A stretch of DNA of 64,000 nt from Breznakibacter xylanolyticus (GTDB taxonomy: Bacteria; Bacteroidota; Bacteroidia; Bacteroidales; Marinilabiliaceae). The DNA lies in the NCBI RefSeq assembly GCF_003254275.1, contig NZ_QKZK01000015.1:35345-99344 (forward strand), given 5' to 3'. Shown here one piece after another: positions 18,388 through 26,904 of the stretch (within the stretch, counting starts at the first letter, position 1; the number at the start of each line of letters is the position of its first letter). The translations under genes were made by a program, and so were the position numbers. The notes below the pieces were generated by a model, which saw only the letters and a program-made list of their open reading frames with translations, did not search any database and was not told the origin of the DNA.

Positions 18388-20403
18388 ATGGAAAAAATTG
18401 TGATCATCGGCGGGGTAGCCGCCGGAGCCACTGCGGCAGCCAAGGCGCGTCGCTTATCTGCATCGGCACATATCACTTTGCTGGAGGCCGGGCCTGACAT
18501 TTCGTTTGCCAATTGCGGTCTGCCTTATTACATCGGGGGCGATATTGAAAATCGTTCGAGCCTCATTCTTCAAAGCCCCGAGAGTTTCAAGGAGCAGTAC
18601 AATGTAGAGGTACACACGCACACGCTGGTGTCGTCTATCGACCGTCAGGCGCATCGAGTGGTGGCCATGGATGTGCGCAGTGGCGAGCAAAAAAACTTTG
18701 AGTATACCAAGTTAATTCTGGCTCAAGGCGGGCGACCGGTGACACCAACCTTGCCGGGTGCCGATCTTCGCCATGTGTTCACGTTGTGGACGCTCGAAGA
18801 TATGGATAACATCTCTCGTCATCTTTCCGAGAACTCGCCAAAGAGCGCCGTGGTGGTGGGCGGTGGTTTCATCGGGTTGGAAATGGCCGAGGCATTGGTG
18901 AAACGCGGTCTTAAGGTGCATGTGGTGGAGTTGATGCCTCACGTGATGAGTGTAATGGATGCTGAAACGGCGGGTTTTATCACCGCCGAGTTGATGGCTT
19001 ATGGTGTGGATGTGCATACCCGTGTGGGCGTGACCGAGATTACTTCCTCGCAGGTGCAGCTCGACGATGGCATGCTCATAGATGCCGATATGGTGCTTCT
19101 CTCTATTGGTGTTCGTCCCACTTTGCAACTGGCTCGTGAGGCTGGTCTCCAAATTGGCGAGTCGGGCGGTTTGTTAGTCGATGCTTATCTTCAAACCAGT
19201 GACCCCGATATTTATGCCGCCGGCGACATGGTAGAGATTGACCATCGGGTAAATGGCAAAAAAGTTCGCATTCCGCTGGCCGGGCCTGCCAACCGTCAGG
19301 GGCGCATCGCAGCCGAAAATGCATTGGGAGGCCATCATCCTTATAAAGGCTCCATTGGGACATCGGTGGTGCGCGTGTTTGAAGCCGTGGCCGGCATTAC
19401 CGGTCTTTCCCTCAAGCAGGCGCGTGCGGTTGGCTTTGATGCCGACGCGGTGGTGGTGCACAAGGAGCATCACACCTCATACTATCCCGGTTCTGAGCCT
19501 GTGACGGTGATGTTGGTCTTCGACAAAGCCACGGGCATTGTGCTGGGTGGCCAAACGGCCGGCTACAAGGGTGCCGACAAGCGCCTGGATGTCATCGCCA
19601 CGGCTGTGGCCTCCAAACTGACGGTTTCGGATCTGGCTGATATTGATTTTGCATACTCTCCCCCCATTGGCACTGCCAATGATGCCATGAATATGGCTGC
19701 CTATGCTGCCGAAAACAAACTGTCGGGTTATAGTCCGTCGGTGACAGCCGGTGAGGTGGATGCATTGGTTGATGGTAAGCCGGTGCTGTTTATTGATGTG
19801 CGTGATGTGTTCGCCTTCGAGAAATCGCATGTCAATGGTGCCCGTCACATCCCGTTGGAGTTGTTAACGGGGCAAATTGATTCGCTTCCTCACGATCGCC
19901 TTATTGTCGTTTACGACGAAACCGGCAAGAAAGGCCATCAGGCTGTCAGAACCCTCGTTAATGCCGGCTTGTCGCATGTGGTAAATATATCGGGAGGTCA
20001 TCAGTCGCTTCAGCGATTGGCTTTAACGGTCGGTTTTCAGCATGTGAAAGTTGCCCTTTTGCCCATCGAGGCTAAACGTATAAATGACGAGAAGCAGGAG
20101 AAAACCACTGAAGCTCAACAGGCACCGATGCAGGGAGAAGGTCCTGTTTTGGTCGATGTGCGTACGCCCGGGGAATTCCTTATGGGTGCTGTGCCGGGGG
20201 CAGTCAACATACCTCTCGATGAATTGGATCGTCGTTATGGCGAACTGGGGAACAATTCAGGACGTGACATCACGGTATATTGTGCTTCGGGAGCCCGCTC
20301 AGCCTATGCGCAGATGTTTTTGCAACAATTGGGTTATACAAACGTTAAAAATGGTGGCGGCATTACCCGCATGATGGCCATGTATCGCCAACAAGCCTCG
20401 TAA
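18388..20403 (+). CDS. Coenzyme A-disulfide reductase fused to two rhodanese domains
   Basis: 671 residues from ATG 18388, which places the redox Cys in SFANCGLPYYIGG exactly at position 43, as in characterised CoA-disulfide reductases; ATG 18370 is a possible earlier start. FAD binding is seen in IVIIGGVAAGATAAAKARR, NAD(P)H binding in AVVVGGGFIGLEMAEAL, and the second FAD motif in DIYAAGDMVEI. Two rhodanese domains follow. The first (about 455-545) has VYDETGKKG where the catalytic loop should be, so its Cys is missing. The second (about 575-668) has YCASGARS with Cys at 632. The enzyme reduces CoA disulfides or CoA persulfides, with the active rhodanese passing sulfane sulfur. A CoA-binding protein gene follows after 19 bases. 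Confidence 0.92.
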   Translation: MEKIVIIGGVAAGATAAAKARRLSASAHITLLEAGPDISFANCGLPYYIGGDIENRSSLILQSPESFKEQYNVEVHTHTLVSSIDRQAHRVVAMDVRSGEQKNFEYTKLILAQGGRPVTPTLPGADLRHVFTLWTLEDMDNISRHLSENSPKSAVVVGGGFIGLEMAEALVKRGLKVHVVELMPHVMSVMDAETAGFITAELMAYGVDVHTRVGVTEITSSQVQLDDGMLIDADMVLLSIGVRPTLQLAREAGLQIGESGGLLVDAYLQTSDPDIYAAGDMVEIDHRVNGKKVRIPLAGPANRQGRIAAENALGGHHPYKGSIGTSVVRVFEAVAGITGLSLKQARAVGFDADAVVVHKEHHTSYYPGSEPVTVMLVFDKATGIVLGGQTAGYKGADKRLDVIATAVASKLTVSDLADIDFAYSPPIGTANDAMNMAAYAAENKLSGYSPSVTAGEVDALVDGKPVLFIDVRDVFAFEKSHVNGARHIPLELLTGQIDSLPHDRLIVVYDETGKKGHQAVRTLVNAGLSHVVNISGGHQSLQRLALTVGFQHVKVALLPIEAKRINDEKQEKTTEAQQAPMQGEGPVLVDVRTPGEFLMGAVPGAVNIPLDELDRRYGELGNNSGRDITVYCASGARSAYAQMFLQQLGYTNVKNGGGITRMMAMYRQQAS

Positions 20404-20422
20404 CTATTAAATGGATTATGCT

Positions 20423-20788
20423 ATGACACACAAAAAGACCCTCATCATTGGCGCCAGCACTAAAAGTGATCGATATGCTTACAAAGCCGCCGAAAGATTG
20501 TTGGCAAATGACCACGACATCTATTTGTTGGGAAGTCGCACTGGGGAGCTGTTTGGGAAGGAAATCGTCACCGAGCCCATCCCATTTTCTGATGTGGACA
20601 CCGTGACCATGTATGTTTCGGCCAAAAATCAGGAAGGGTATTACGATTACATTAAATCTCTGAAGCCCCGGCGTGTGATATTCAATCCCGGCACTGAAAA
20701 CCCGGAGTTTGCACAACATCTCGAAACTCACGGCATTGCCACCGAGGAGGCATGCACGTTGGTGCTGCTTGCCACTGGCGGGTATTGA
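20423..20788 (+). CDS. CoA-binding domain protein (YccU-like)
   Basis: 121 residues with a Rossmann CoA-binding fold. MTHKKTLIIGASTKSDRYAYKA is the nucleotide-binding start, and RRVIFNPGTENPEF and TEEACTLVLL are conserved in the CoA_binding_2 family. An earlier in-frame ATG at 20411 would add MDYA. It follows the CoA-disulfide reductase by 19 bases and is followed by a terminator, so both form an operon. Its likely role is handling CoA or acyl-CoA together with the reductase; the exact function is unknown. Confidence 0.85.
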   Translation: MTHKKTLIIGASTKSDRYAYKAAERLLANDHDIYLLGSRTGELFGKEIVTEPIPFSDVDTVTMYVSAKNQEGYYDYIKSLKPRRVIFNPGTENPEFAQHLETHGIATEEACTLVLLATGGY

Positions 20789-20804
20789 TAATCAGGATAT
20801 AATA

Positions 20805-20845
20805 AAAAAATCCCTGCTCATAATAATGATGCAGGGATTTTTTTT
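20805..20845 (+). terminator. Terminator after the CoA-binding protein
   Basis: ATCCCTGC (20810-20817) pairs with GCAGGGAT (20830-20837), followed by a run of T. It may also end the convergent receptor gene, since an A run precedes it. Confidence 0.75.
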
Positions 20846-20864
20846 TGATGTTCAAACGCATTCA

Positions 20865-22967
20865 TCAATCCGGAATGGTAAAGCGTGTTTTCAAATAAAA
20901 ACGCAATCCTTCCGGTTCAATGGTGCCGGGTTGGTTTTTGGCATGTTCGCCGTATGCCGGAAGCCCTTTGCGGTTATCTAACAGGTTGAGTGCGGTAAAG
21001 GAGACTTCCAGTTTGTTCCAGAATTTTTTTGATGTCAACGTCATGTCAAAAAAATCGGCCGAAGCTTTTTTCTCTGCCATGGCGGCATCCATATATGGAA
21101 TACCGTAAACACCCCGCCAGGCCAAATTGAGTTTCATGAGTCGGGCGATGTTGTATTCTGCACCCAAAAATGAATTAAACGTGGGCACAAAAAGCGGCTG
21201 ATCGTCAGAATTGTGTGCTTCAGCCACCGTTGTGGTGATCCCGTTGATGGAATATTCTTTCTTTTTGACCTGAGGTGCAAGTGCCGATCCATTCCAGTAC
21301 ACCAGCAAGCCGTTGGCCGGAGAAGTGCTCAAAGCCCATTCAACACCAGCAACGTCTAATCCGCCCGTGTTGGTAAAGTCATTAAACGTGATTGGGTCGC
21401 GCGTGATTTGATTCTTCAGCCGCTGTGAGTAAAAGGTGAGGCTGTAATCCAGCTTTCTGGCCAATTTTCCGATAACAGCCAACTCGTGTGCATCCAGGTT
21501 TTCAGCATCCGGGGAGGTGAGGGTGCGTTCGTTGGCTTGCGGACGTCGTGGCGCTTTGTTGTAGAAATACTTGATGACGTGGTTCTCGTTGATGTTGTAG
21601 ATGGCACCACCTCTGTAAAAAGCAATCACGTCGGTGAAGGTGCCATCATCCTGATAGTCCAGTCGCACACCGCCAATGACTTTTAATTTGTCGGTGACAC
21701 GATAATTGGCCTGTGCAAATGCGTTGTTATAAGTGATGTCCGATGCACGATATGTTGAGCTAAACCAATCAACTCCACGGTCGAGTGCAAAACTATGATT
21801 GTTCGAATACATGTTAATGCGAAACTGTCCAAACAAATCACTGCCCAAATTGATGTTCAATTTGTCTTTGAGTAGTTTGAAGTTTGCGTTAAAGCCCACA
21901 TCGCGTTTGTGGTCGCCCAGCGAGGCAACCGGTTCGAAATACCAAATGCGATTATAGTAGTTGTGATAAAGTGAAATGCTGATGTGGTCATTGTTGATGG
22001 GCAATGCATATTCCATTCGGTAACAGAGTACGTTGAGCTGGTCGTGGGGTTCCTGCCCGGTGGTCGTTTTAATATCGTCCCAAAATTGGGCATACGATGT
22101 GGTTTCCCATTGTTGCGATTGTTCGTTTCGGGCATAGGCATCGGCAAACCAAAGTTGAGGCGAGTAGTGATCGTTGTGTTCGGTGTAGAAGATTGTTTTG
22201 AAATTCCGGTAATGTATTTTACCCACAAAAGAATATGAAGGTCTTAATCCGTTTGTCTTCCAATTGTTTCCCGGTTGGCCAAAAGCATTCTCCTGCACCT
22301 GATAGTCCTGACCTTTTTGATTAAAGCCGATGAACATCGACCCGTTGTTGTCTTTGAACTGATGACCATACATGGTACTCACCGAGTATTGGTTGTAATT
22401 GCCATATTGTGCCACCACTTCAGCTCCGTTGAGGTCGCTTCTCAAATTGGCGTTCACCAAACCGGCGTTTGCGCTGCTACCCCAAGCTAACCCGGCTGGG
22501 CCTCGTACAGCTTCCAAGTTTCCAAAAAATTCACTTGGAAATGATGAGTGACCAAAATCAACCACCGGCATTAATTCAATGCTATAGCCATAGCGCCAGA
22601 TAGATTGCCAGCCCCTGGCCATTACTCCGTATTGACCGTAGTAGTCAGTATTATAAAAAGTATAACCCGGTACACGTCCCAGTGTCTCGTATAAATATCT
22701 GACCCCCCATCGGTTGATTTCATCTTTGGAGATTTGATAAACCGACATGGGTGCTTCCGAAATTTTTTCTTTTTGTTTTGAGACGGAATAGATGGGTTGA
22801 TTCATCAGTTCAACCAATTCTTCGATTGACAAAAAGCTTAAGTCTTCAATCGATTCCTGTTTTTGACCGGAAGGGGTTTGGGGATTTTCCTGAGCTTTTA
22901 TTGGTGCAAATAGGCACAATGTCCCCGCAATCAGGCATAAAGATGCCTTTCTGATTTCTCTTTTCAT
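20865..22967 (-). CDS. TonB-dependent outer membrane receptor
   Basis: 700 residues with a signal peptide (SLCLIAGTLCLFAPIKAQ). A plug domain (about 60-200) is marked by SEAPMSVYQISKDEINRWGV, YLYETLGRVPGY and LEAVRGPAGLAWGSSANAG. A long beta-barrel follows with many aromatic-ended strands, such as VIGGVRLDYQDDG and LNLAWRGVYGIPYMD. It lacks the N-terminal carboxypeptidase-regulatory domain of SusC proteins and has no SusD partner. It is therefore more like a siderophore, vitamin or metal receptor than a glycan importer. The substrate cannot be read from sequence. It is a single gene, convergent with the CoA-binding protein. Confidence 0.88.
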   Translation of the reverse strand: MKREIRKASLCLIAGTLCLFAPIKAQENPQTPSGQKQESIEDLSFLSIEELVELMNQPIYSVSKQKEKISEAPMSVYQISKDEINRWGVRYLYETLGRVPGYTFYNTDYYGQYGVMARGWQSIWRYGYSIELMPVVDFGHSSFPSEFFGNLEAVRGPAGLAWGSSANAGLVNANLRSDLNGAEVVAQYGNYNQYSVSTMYGHQFKDNNGSMFIGFNQKGQDYQVQENAFGQPGNNWKTNGLRPSYSFVGKIHYRNFKTIFYTEHNDHYSPQLWFADAYARNEQSQQWETTSYAQFWDDIKTTTGQEPHDQLNVLCYRMEYALPINNDHISISLYHNYYNRIWYFEPVASLGDHKRDVGFNANFKLLKDKLNINLGSDLFGQFRINMYSNNHSFALDRGVDWFSSTYRASDITYNNAFAQANYRVTDKLKVIGGVRLDYQDDGTFTDVIAFYRGGAIYNINENHVIKYFYNKAPRRPQANERTLTSPDAENLDAHELAVIGKLARKLDYSLTFYSQRLKNQITRDPITFNDFTNTGGLDVAGVEWALSTSPANGLLVYWNGSALAPQVKKKEYSINGITTTVAEAHNSDDQPLFVPTFNSFLGAEYNIARLMKLNLAWRGVYGIPYMDAAMAEKKASADFFDMTLTSKKFWNKLEVSFTALNLLDNRKGLPAYGEHAKNQPGTIEPEGLRFYLKTRFTIPD

Positions 22968-23350
22968 TAAAATTAAGGTTTAAAAATTCGCCACAAAAAT
23001 AAATAGAAGTTTAAAAGTATTTTGGCATTTTGTTAATCTGTGTTAAATTTTATCTCGATAGTGTGTTTTCTATGATCTGATGTTGATTTTATGTGTCGAA
23101 TCTCGAATTAAGACGGCCGATTGTGTAGATGCTTCACCTGGCGTAAAAAAAATGCAATTTATTGGTTTGTAATAAAAAAAGCGCTACTTTTGCGCCCTGT
23201 TATTATCCGTGCCAAAGTACAATCTTTTTCAGTCACAGGTTTTTACGCATCGGTCAACAGTCAGCGGTTGGTCGGTAAAAACGGGGCGGGGGATGATTGT
23301 GCAAACGAGTTTCAGTAAATAGTTGGTTTAATTTAATCAAAAAAAAGACA
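22968..23350. other. Intergenic region and 5' leader of rplM
   Basis: 383 bases without a credible gene. It carries the receptor gene's upstream DNA on the left, the rplM promoter at 23162-23192, and then about 150 bases of untranslated leader before the rplM GTG. A leader this long before ribosomal protein genes is often an autoregulatory structure. Confidence 0.45.
23162..23192 (+). promoter_or_regulatory. Promoter of the rplM-rpsI-rpsB-tsf cluster
   Basis: TTGG at 23162-23165 and TACTTTTG at 23185-23192 are 19 bases apart, matching the Bacteroidota promoter form. Confidence 0.65.
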
Positions 23351-23806
23351 GTGGATACGTTAAGTTACAAAACGATCTCGGCAAACAAAGCTACTGTTCA
23401 GAAAGAGTGGGTTATTGTAGATGCCACCGATCAGGTGTTAGGCCGATTGGGTTCAAAAGTTGCCAAACTTTTGCGTGGTAAATACAAGCCAAACTACACT
23501 CCTCACGTAGATTGTGGCGATAATGTGATCATTATCAACGCCGACAAAGTCCGTTTGACAGGAAACAAATGGAACGACAGGGTATTCTTCTTCCACAGCG
23601 GTTATCCCGGTGGTCAAACAGAAGTTTCTCCCGCAGAATTATTTGCAAAAAGTCCCGAAAAACTGGTTGAAAAAACCGTGAAAGGGATGTTGCCCAAAAC
23701 CAAGTTGGGTGCCCAATTGTATCGCAACCTGCACGTGTATGTAGGTGCCGAGCACAAAAACCAGGCTCAGCAGCCCAAGGTTATTGACTTAAATTCAATT
23801 AAATAA
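23351..23806 (+). CDS. rplM: 50S ribosomal protein L13
   Basis: 151 residues from GTG 23351, MDTLSYKTISANKATVQKEW, the usual Bacteroidota L13 opening; the frame is open to 23297 but that part is leader. Conserved stretches are VIVDATDQVLGRLGS, GDNVIIINADKVRLTG and GMLPKTKLGAQLYRNLHVY. L13 is an early-assembly protein of the large subunit. It stands 5 bases before rpsI, the near-universal L13-S9 pair, with rpsB and tsf following. Confidence 0.96.
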   Translation: MDTLSYKTISANKATVQKEWVIVDATDQVLGRLGSKVAKLLRGKYKPNYTPHVDCGDNVIIINADKVRLTGNKWNDRVFFFHSGYPGGQTEVSPAELFAKSPEKLVEKTVKGMLPKTKLGAQLYRNLHVYVGAEHKNQAQQPKVIDLNSIK

Positions 23807-23811
23807 GCATT

Positions 23812-24198
23812 ATGGAAGTAGTAAACGCCATTGGACGTAGAAAAGCGGCTATCGCTCGCGTGTATCTCAAAGAAGGCAAGGGACAAATCACCATTAACGA
23901 CCGTGAGTTGTCAAATTACTTTCCGGCTGCTACGCTTCAATACATTGTGAAACAGCCATTGTCGACTTTAGGTTGTGTTGAAAAATACGACATCAAAGTA
24001 AACCTGAATGGTGGTGGTATCAAAGGTCAGGCTGAAGCATTGCGTTTGGCAATTGCCCGTGCCCTGGTGAAAATCAACGGCGAAGACAAGAAAGCTCTGC
24101 GTGCCGAAGGTTTCATGACTCGCGATTCACGTGTGGTTGAACGTAAAAAACCGGGACGTCCCAAAGCTCGTAAGAGATTCCAGTTCAGTAAACGTTAA
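23812..24198 (+). CDS. rpsI: 30S ribosomal protein S9
   Basis: 128 residues. MEVVNAIGRRKAAIARVYL and the C-terminal SRVVERKKPGRPKARKRF-QFSKR tail are diagnostic for S9, whose terminal Lys-Arg reaches the P-site tRNA. The start is fixed by 5-base spacing from rplM. It is co-transcribed with L13, and a 102-base gap leads to rpsB. Confidence 0.97.
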   Translation: MEVVNAIGRRKAAIARVYLKEGKGQITINDRELSNYFPAATLQYIVKQPLSTLGCVEKYDIKVNLNGGGIKGQAEALRLAIARALVKINGEDKKALRAEGFMTRDSRVVERKKPGRPKARKRFQFSKR

Positions 24199-24300
24199 TA
24201 TTTTTCGGGTACGTTTAGTATCTAAACCGGAAAGACTCTGCAAGGCAGACTACTGGCCGGTTGTTAACGTCAAAGAATGTAAACGACTAAAAAAAACAAA

Positions 24301-25140
24301 ATGCCTAGAACTAATTTTCAGGAATTATTGGATGCCGGAGTTCACTTCGGTCACCTTAAAAGAAAATGGAATCCTGCCATGGCTCCTTATATCTTCATGG
24401 AGCGTAACGGGATTCATATCCTCGACTTGCACAAAACCGCTGTCAAAATTGACGAGGCTGCCAACGCCTTGAAACAAATCGCTAAATCGGGCCGGAAAAT
24501 ATTATTTGTTGCCACCAAAAAACAAGCTAAAGAAATTTTGGCTGAAAAAGTAGGTGCCGTAAACATGCCATACGTTTGTGAGCGCTGGCCGGGAGGTATG
24601 TTGACCAACTTCCCTACCATCCGTAAGGCTGTGAAAAAAATGAGTACCATCGATAAGTTGATGCAAGATCCTTCTTCTTGGAGCAACTTGTCAAAACGCG
24701 AGCGTTTGCAAATCTCTCGTCAACGCGCAAAACTGGAAAAAACTTTGGGAAGCATCGCTGACTTGACTCGTCTTCCTGCTGCCATGTTTGTGATTGATGT
24801 GATGAAAGAGCACATTGCTGTTCGTGAAGCGAACCGTTTGGGTATTCCTGTGTTTGGTGTGGTTGATACCAACTCAGATCCTTCTAACGTTGATTTCATC
24901 ATCCCTGCTAACGATGATGCGACCAAATCTATCGAGTTGATTACCGGTATTATGACTGCTGCCATCAAAGAAGGTTTGGAAGAGCGTAAGCTTGAAAAAG
25001 ACAACGAGCCTGAAAAAGGTAAAAACGAAGGTGGAAAGCGCGTTAAAGCAAAGAAAACTGAAGAGTTTGAAGACGAAGCTGCTGACATTGACGAAGAGGA
25101 AATCGACGCCGATGAAGTAGATGCTGATGACGCTGAATAA
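24301..25140 (+). CDS. rpsB: 30S ribosomal protein S2 with acidic C-terminal tail
   Basis: 279 residues, opening MPRTNFQELLDAGVHFGHLK. VCERWPGGMLTNF, FVIDVMKEHIAVREANRLGI and FGVVDTNSDPSNVDFIIPAND are S2 signatures. After the normal end (about residue 230) a charged extension follows, first Lys-rich and then very acidic (EFEDEAADIDEEEIDADEV), ending DADDAE. Such tails are seen in some Bacteroidota S2 proteins and are probably disordered. It lies upstream of tsf with a 30-base gap. Confidence 0.96.
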   Translation: MPRTNFQELLDAGVHFGHLKRKWNPAMAPYIFMERNGIHILDLHKTAVKIDEAANALKQIAKSGRKILFVATKKQAKEILAEKVGAVNMPYVCERWPGGMLTNFPTIRKAVKKMSTIDKLMQDPSSWSNLSKRERLQISRQRAKLEKTLGSIADLTRLPAAMFVIDVMKEHIAVREANRLGIPVFGVVDTNSDPSNVDFIIPANDDATKSIELITGIMTAAIKEGLEERKLEKDNEPEKGKNEGGKRVKAKKTEEFEDEAADIDEEEIDADEVDADDAE

Positions 25141-25170
25141 TTTGTTGAATTTTTTTTAAAAATATAAATC

Positions 25171-25995
25171 ATGGCTATTACAGCTGCTGATGTAAATAAA
25201 TTGCGCCAAATGACCGGCGCCGGTATGATGGACTGTAAAAAGGCCCTTACCGAAACCGATGGTGATTTCGATAAAGCCATTGAATTTATCCGCAAGAGCG
25301 GACAGGCCGTGGCCAACAAACGTGCTGATCGCGAAACAACTGAAGGTTGCGTGTTGGCTAAGACCAACGATGGCAAATTTGGGGTGTTAGTTGCACTTTG
25401 CTGCGAAACTGACTTTGTTGCTAAAAACGAAAGTTTTGTTGCTCTGACTAATTCGATTGTTGATGTTGCTTTGGCTAACAAGCCTGCGACTAAAGAAGCA
25501 TTGTTGGCTTTACCTTTGCAAGATTCCACAGTTCAGGAAGTGATTACTGCACAAGTTGGTGTTATCGGTGAGAAGTTGGAGATCAACGCTTTTGAAACCA
25601 TCGAAGGTGAAACGGTAACTGCTTACATTCATGCTGGTAATAAATTGGCGACTTTGGTTGCATTTAACCAAGCTGGCATTGAGGTACAAGTTGGTAAAGA
25701 CGTTGCCATGCAGGTAGCTGCAATGGCTCCTGTTGCAGTTGATTCATCTTCTGTACCTGCTGAAATTGTAGAGAAAGAGCGCGAAATTGCTCGTGAACTG
25801 GCTCGCAACGAAGGCAAGCCTGAGAACATGCTCGATAAAATCGCCGAAGGTCGTGTGAACAAATTCTTCAAAGAAAGCACTTTGATGATGCAAGAGTTTG
25901 TAAAGGACAACAAAAAAACCATTCAGCAATACCTTGATGGGGTAAGCAAAGGTTTGGTTGTAACTTCTTTCAAGCGTTTTTCGCTGAACAATTAA
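25171..25995 (+). CDS. tsf: Translation elongation factor Ts
   Basis: 274 residues. MAITAADVNKLRQMTGAGMMDCKKAL is written here as two parts of one diagnostic N-terminus: the UBA-like helices (AADVNKLRQMTGAGMMD) and the CKKALTETDGD motif. ETDFVAKNESFV binds the EF-Tu G domain. EF-Ts exchanges GDP for GTP on EF-Tu. It follows rpsB by 30 bases as in most bacteria, and a GC-rich terminator hairpin follows its stop. Confidence 0.97.
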   Translation: MAITAADVNKLRQMTGAGMMDCKKALTETDGDFDKAIEFIRKSGQAVANKRADRETTEGCVLAKTNDGKFGVLVALCCETDFVAKNESFVALTNSIVDVALANKPATKEALLALPLQDSTVQEVITAQVGVIGEKLEINAFETIEGETVTAYIHAGNKLATLVAFNQAGIEVQVGKDVAMQVAAMAPVAVDSSSVPAEIVEKEREIARELARNEGKPENMLDKIAEGRVNKFFKESTLMMQEFVKDNKKTIQQYLDGVSKGLVVTSFKRFSLNN

Positions 25996-26015
25996 TGGTT
26001 TTGAACCATCATTAT

Positions 26016-26044
26016 AAAAAAGGGGCTTTTGCCCCTTTTTTTGT
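26016..26044 (+). terminator. tsf terminator
   Basis: AAAAAGGGGC (26016-26025) pairs with GCCCCTTTTT around a TTTT loop, ending in a T run. Confidence 0.8.
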
Positions 26045-26113
26045 GTTTTATGGTAGCATTGTTTTTATTAACATTGAAGCCGTTTTGAAAAATTGACTTT
26101 TACTAGAAAAATC

Positions 26114-26821
26114 ATGACTTATAAACGCATCCTTTTAAAGTTAAGTGGCGAATCCCTTATGGGCGCACAAGGTCACGGTATTGATACCGGTCGGTTAAAT
26201 GAATATGCGACGCAGATTCGCGACATTGTAAAATTAGGCGTGCAGGTCGGCATCGTCATTGGTGGTGGTAATATTTTTCGTGGTCTGAGTGGAATGTCAA
26301 AAGGGGTCGATCGCTACAAGGGCGATCAAATGGGTATGTTGGCCACTGTTATTAATGCGTTGGCATTAAGTTCGGCGTTAGAGGACTTGGATGTGAAGGC
26401 GCGGGTGCTGACGGCCATTCGCATGGAGCCGGTTGGTGAGTTTTACTCCAAGCCAAAGGCCATTGAGGCACTTGAACGAGGCGAAGTGGTGATATTGGCC
26501 GCAGGCACAGGCAATCCCTATTTTACTACAGACACGGGTTCGTCGCTACGTGGCATTGAGATTGAGGCCGACGTGATGCTGAAAGGGACTCGTGTGGATG
26601 GGATTTATACGGCCGATCCGGAGAAGGATCCTTCGGCGGTAAAATTTGATACCATCACTTACGATGAGGTTTATCATCGTGGTTTGAAAGTGATGGATTT
26701 GACTGCAACCACCATGTGCAAAGAGAACAACTTACCCATTATTGTGTTTGACATGGATACTCCCGGTAATTTGATCAAGGTTGTCAAGGGCGAGAAGATA
26801 GGAACTTTGGTGCATAATTGA
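26114..26821 (+). CDS. pyrH: UMP kinase (uridylate kinase)
   Basis: 235 residues from ATG 26114, MTYKRILLKLSGESLMG, which is the normal family start; the frame from 26093 adds seven atypical residues. VGIVIGGGNIFRG, the FTTDTGSSLRGIEIEADVML stretch, KVMDLTATTMCKEN and IIVFDMDTPGNL are conserved in bacterial UMP kinases of the amino-acid-kinase fold. It phosphorylates UMP to UDP with ATP. It follows tsf as in most bacteria, but the usual next gene frr is not present here; a YfhO-like gene follows instead. Confidence 0.96.
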   Translation: MTYKRILLKLSGESLMGAQGHGIDTGRLNEYATQIRDIVKLGVQVGIVIGGGNIFRGLSGMSKGVDRYKGDQMGMLATVINALALSSALEDLDVKARVLTAIRMEPVGEFYSKPKAIEALERGEVVILAAGTGNPYFTTDTGSSLRGIEIEADVMLKGTRVDGIYTADPEKDPSAVKFDTITYDEVYHRGLKVMDLTATTMCKENNLPIIVFDMDTPGNLIKVVKGEKIGTLVHN

Positions 26822-26904
26822 TTGTTATGATGATATTCGGGATGACCCGATGCATGGCTCGGTAATATTTGTTAAATTCACGGGCGTTATTAAAAAAACC
26901 ATAC

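Noticed and set aside
24720..25529. 269-codon minus-strand frame across rpsB and tsf
   Set aside because: Crosses two conserved genes in antisense and is Ser-rich from reversed Glu/Lys codons.
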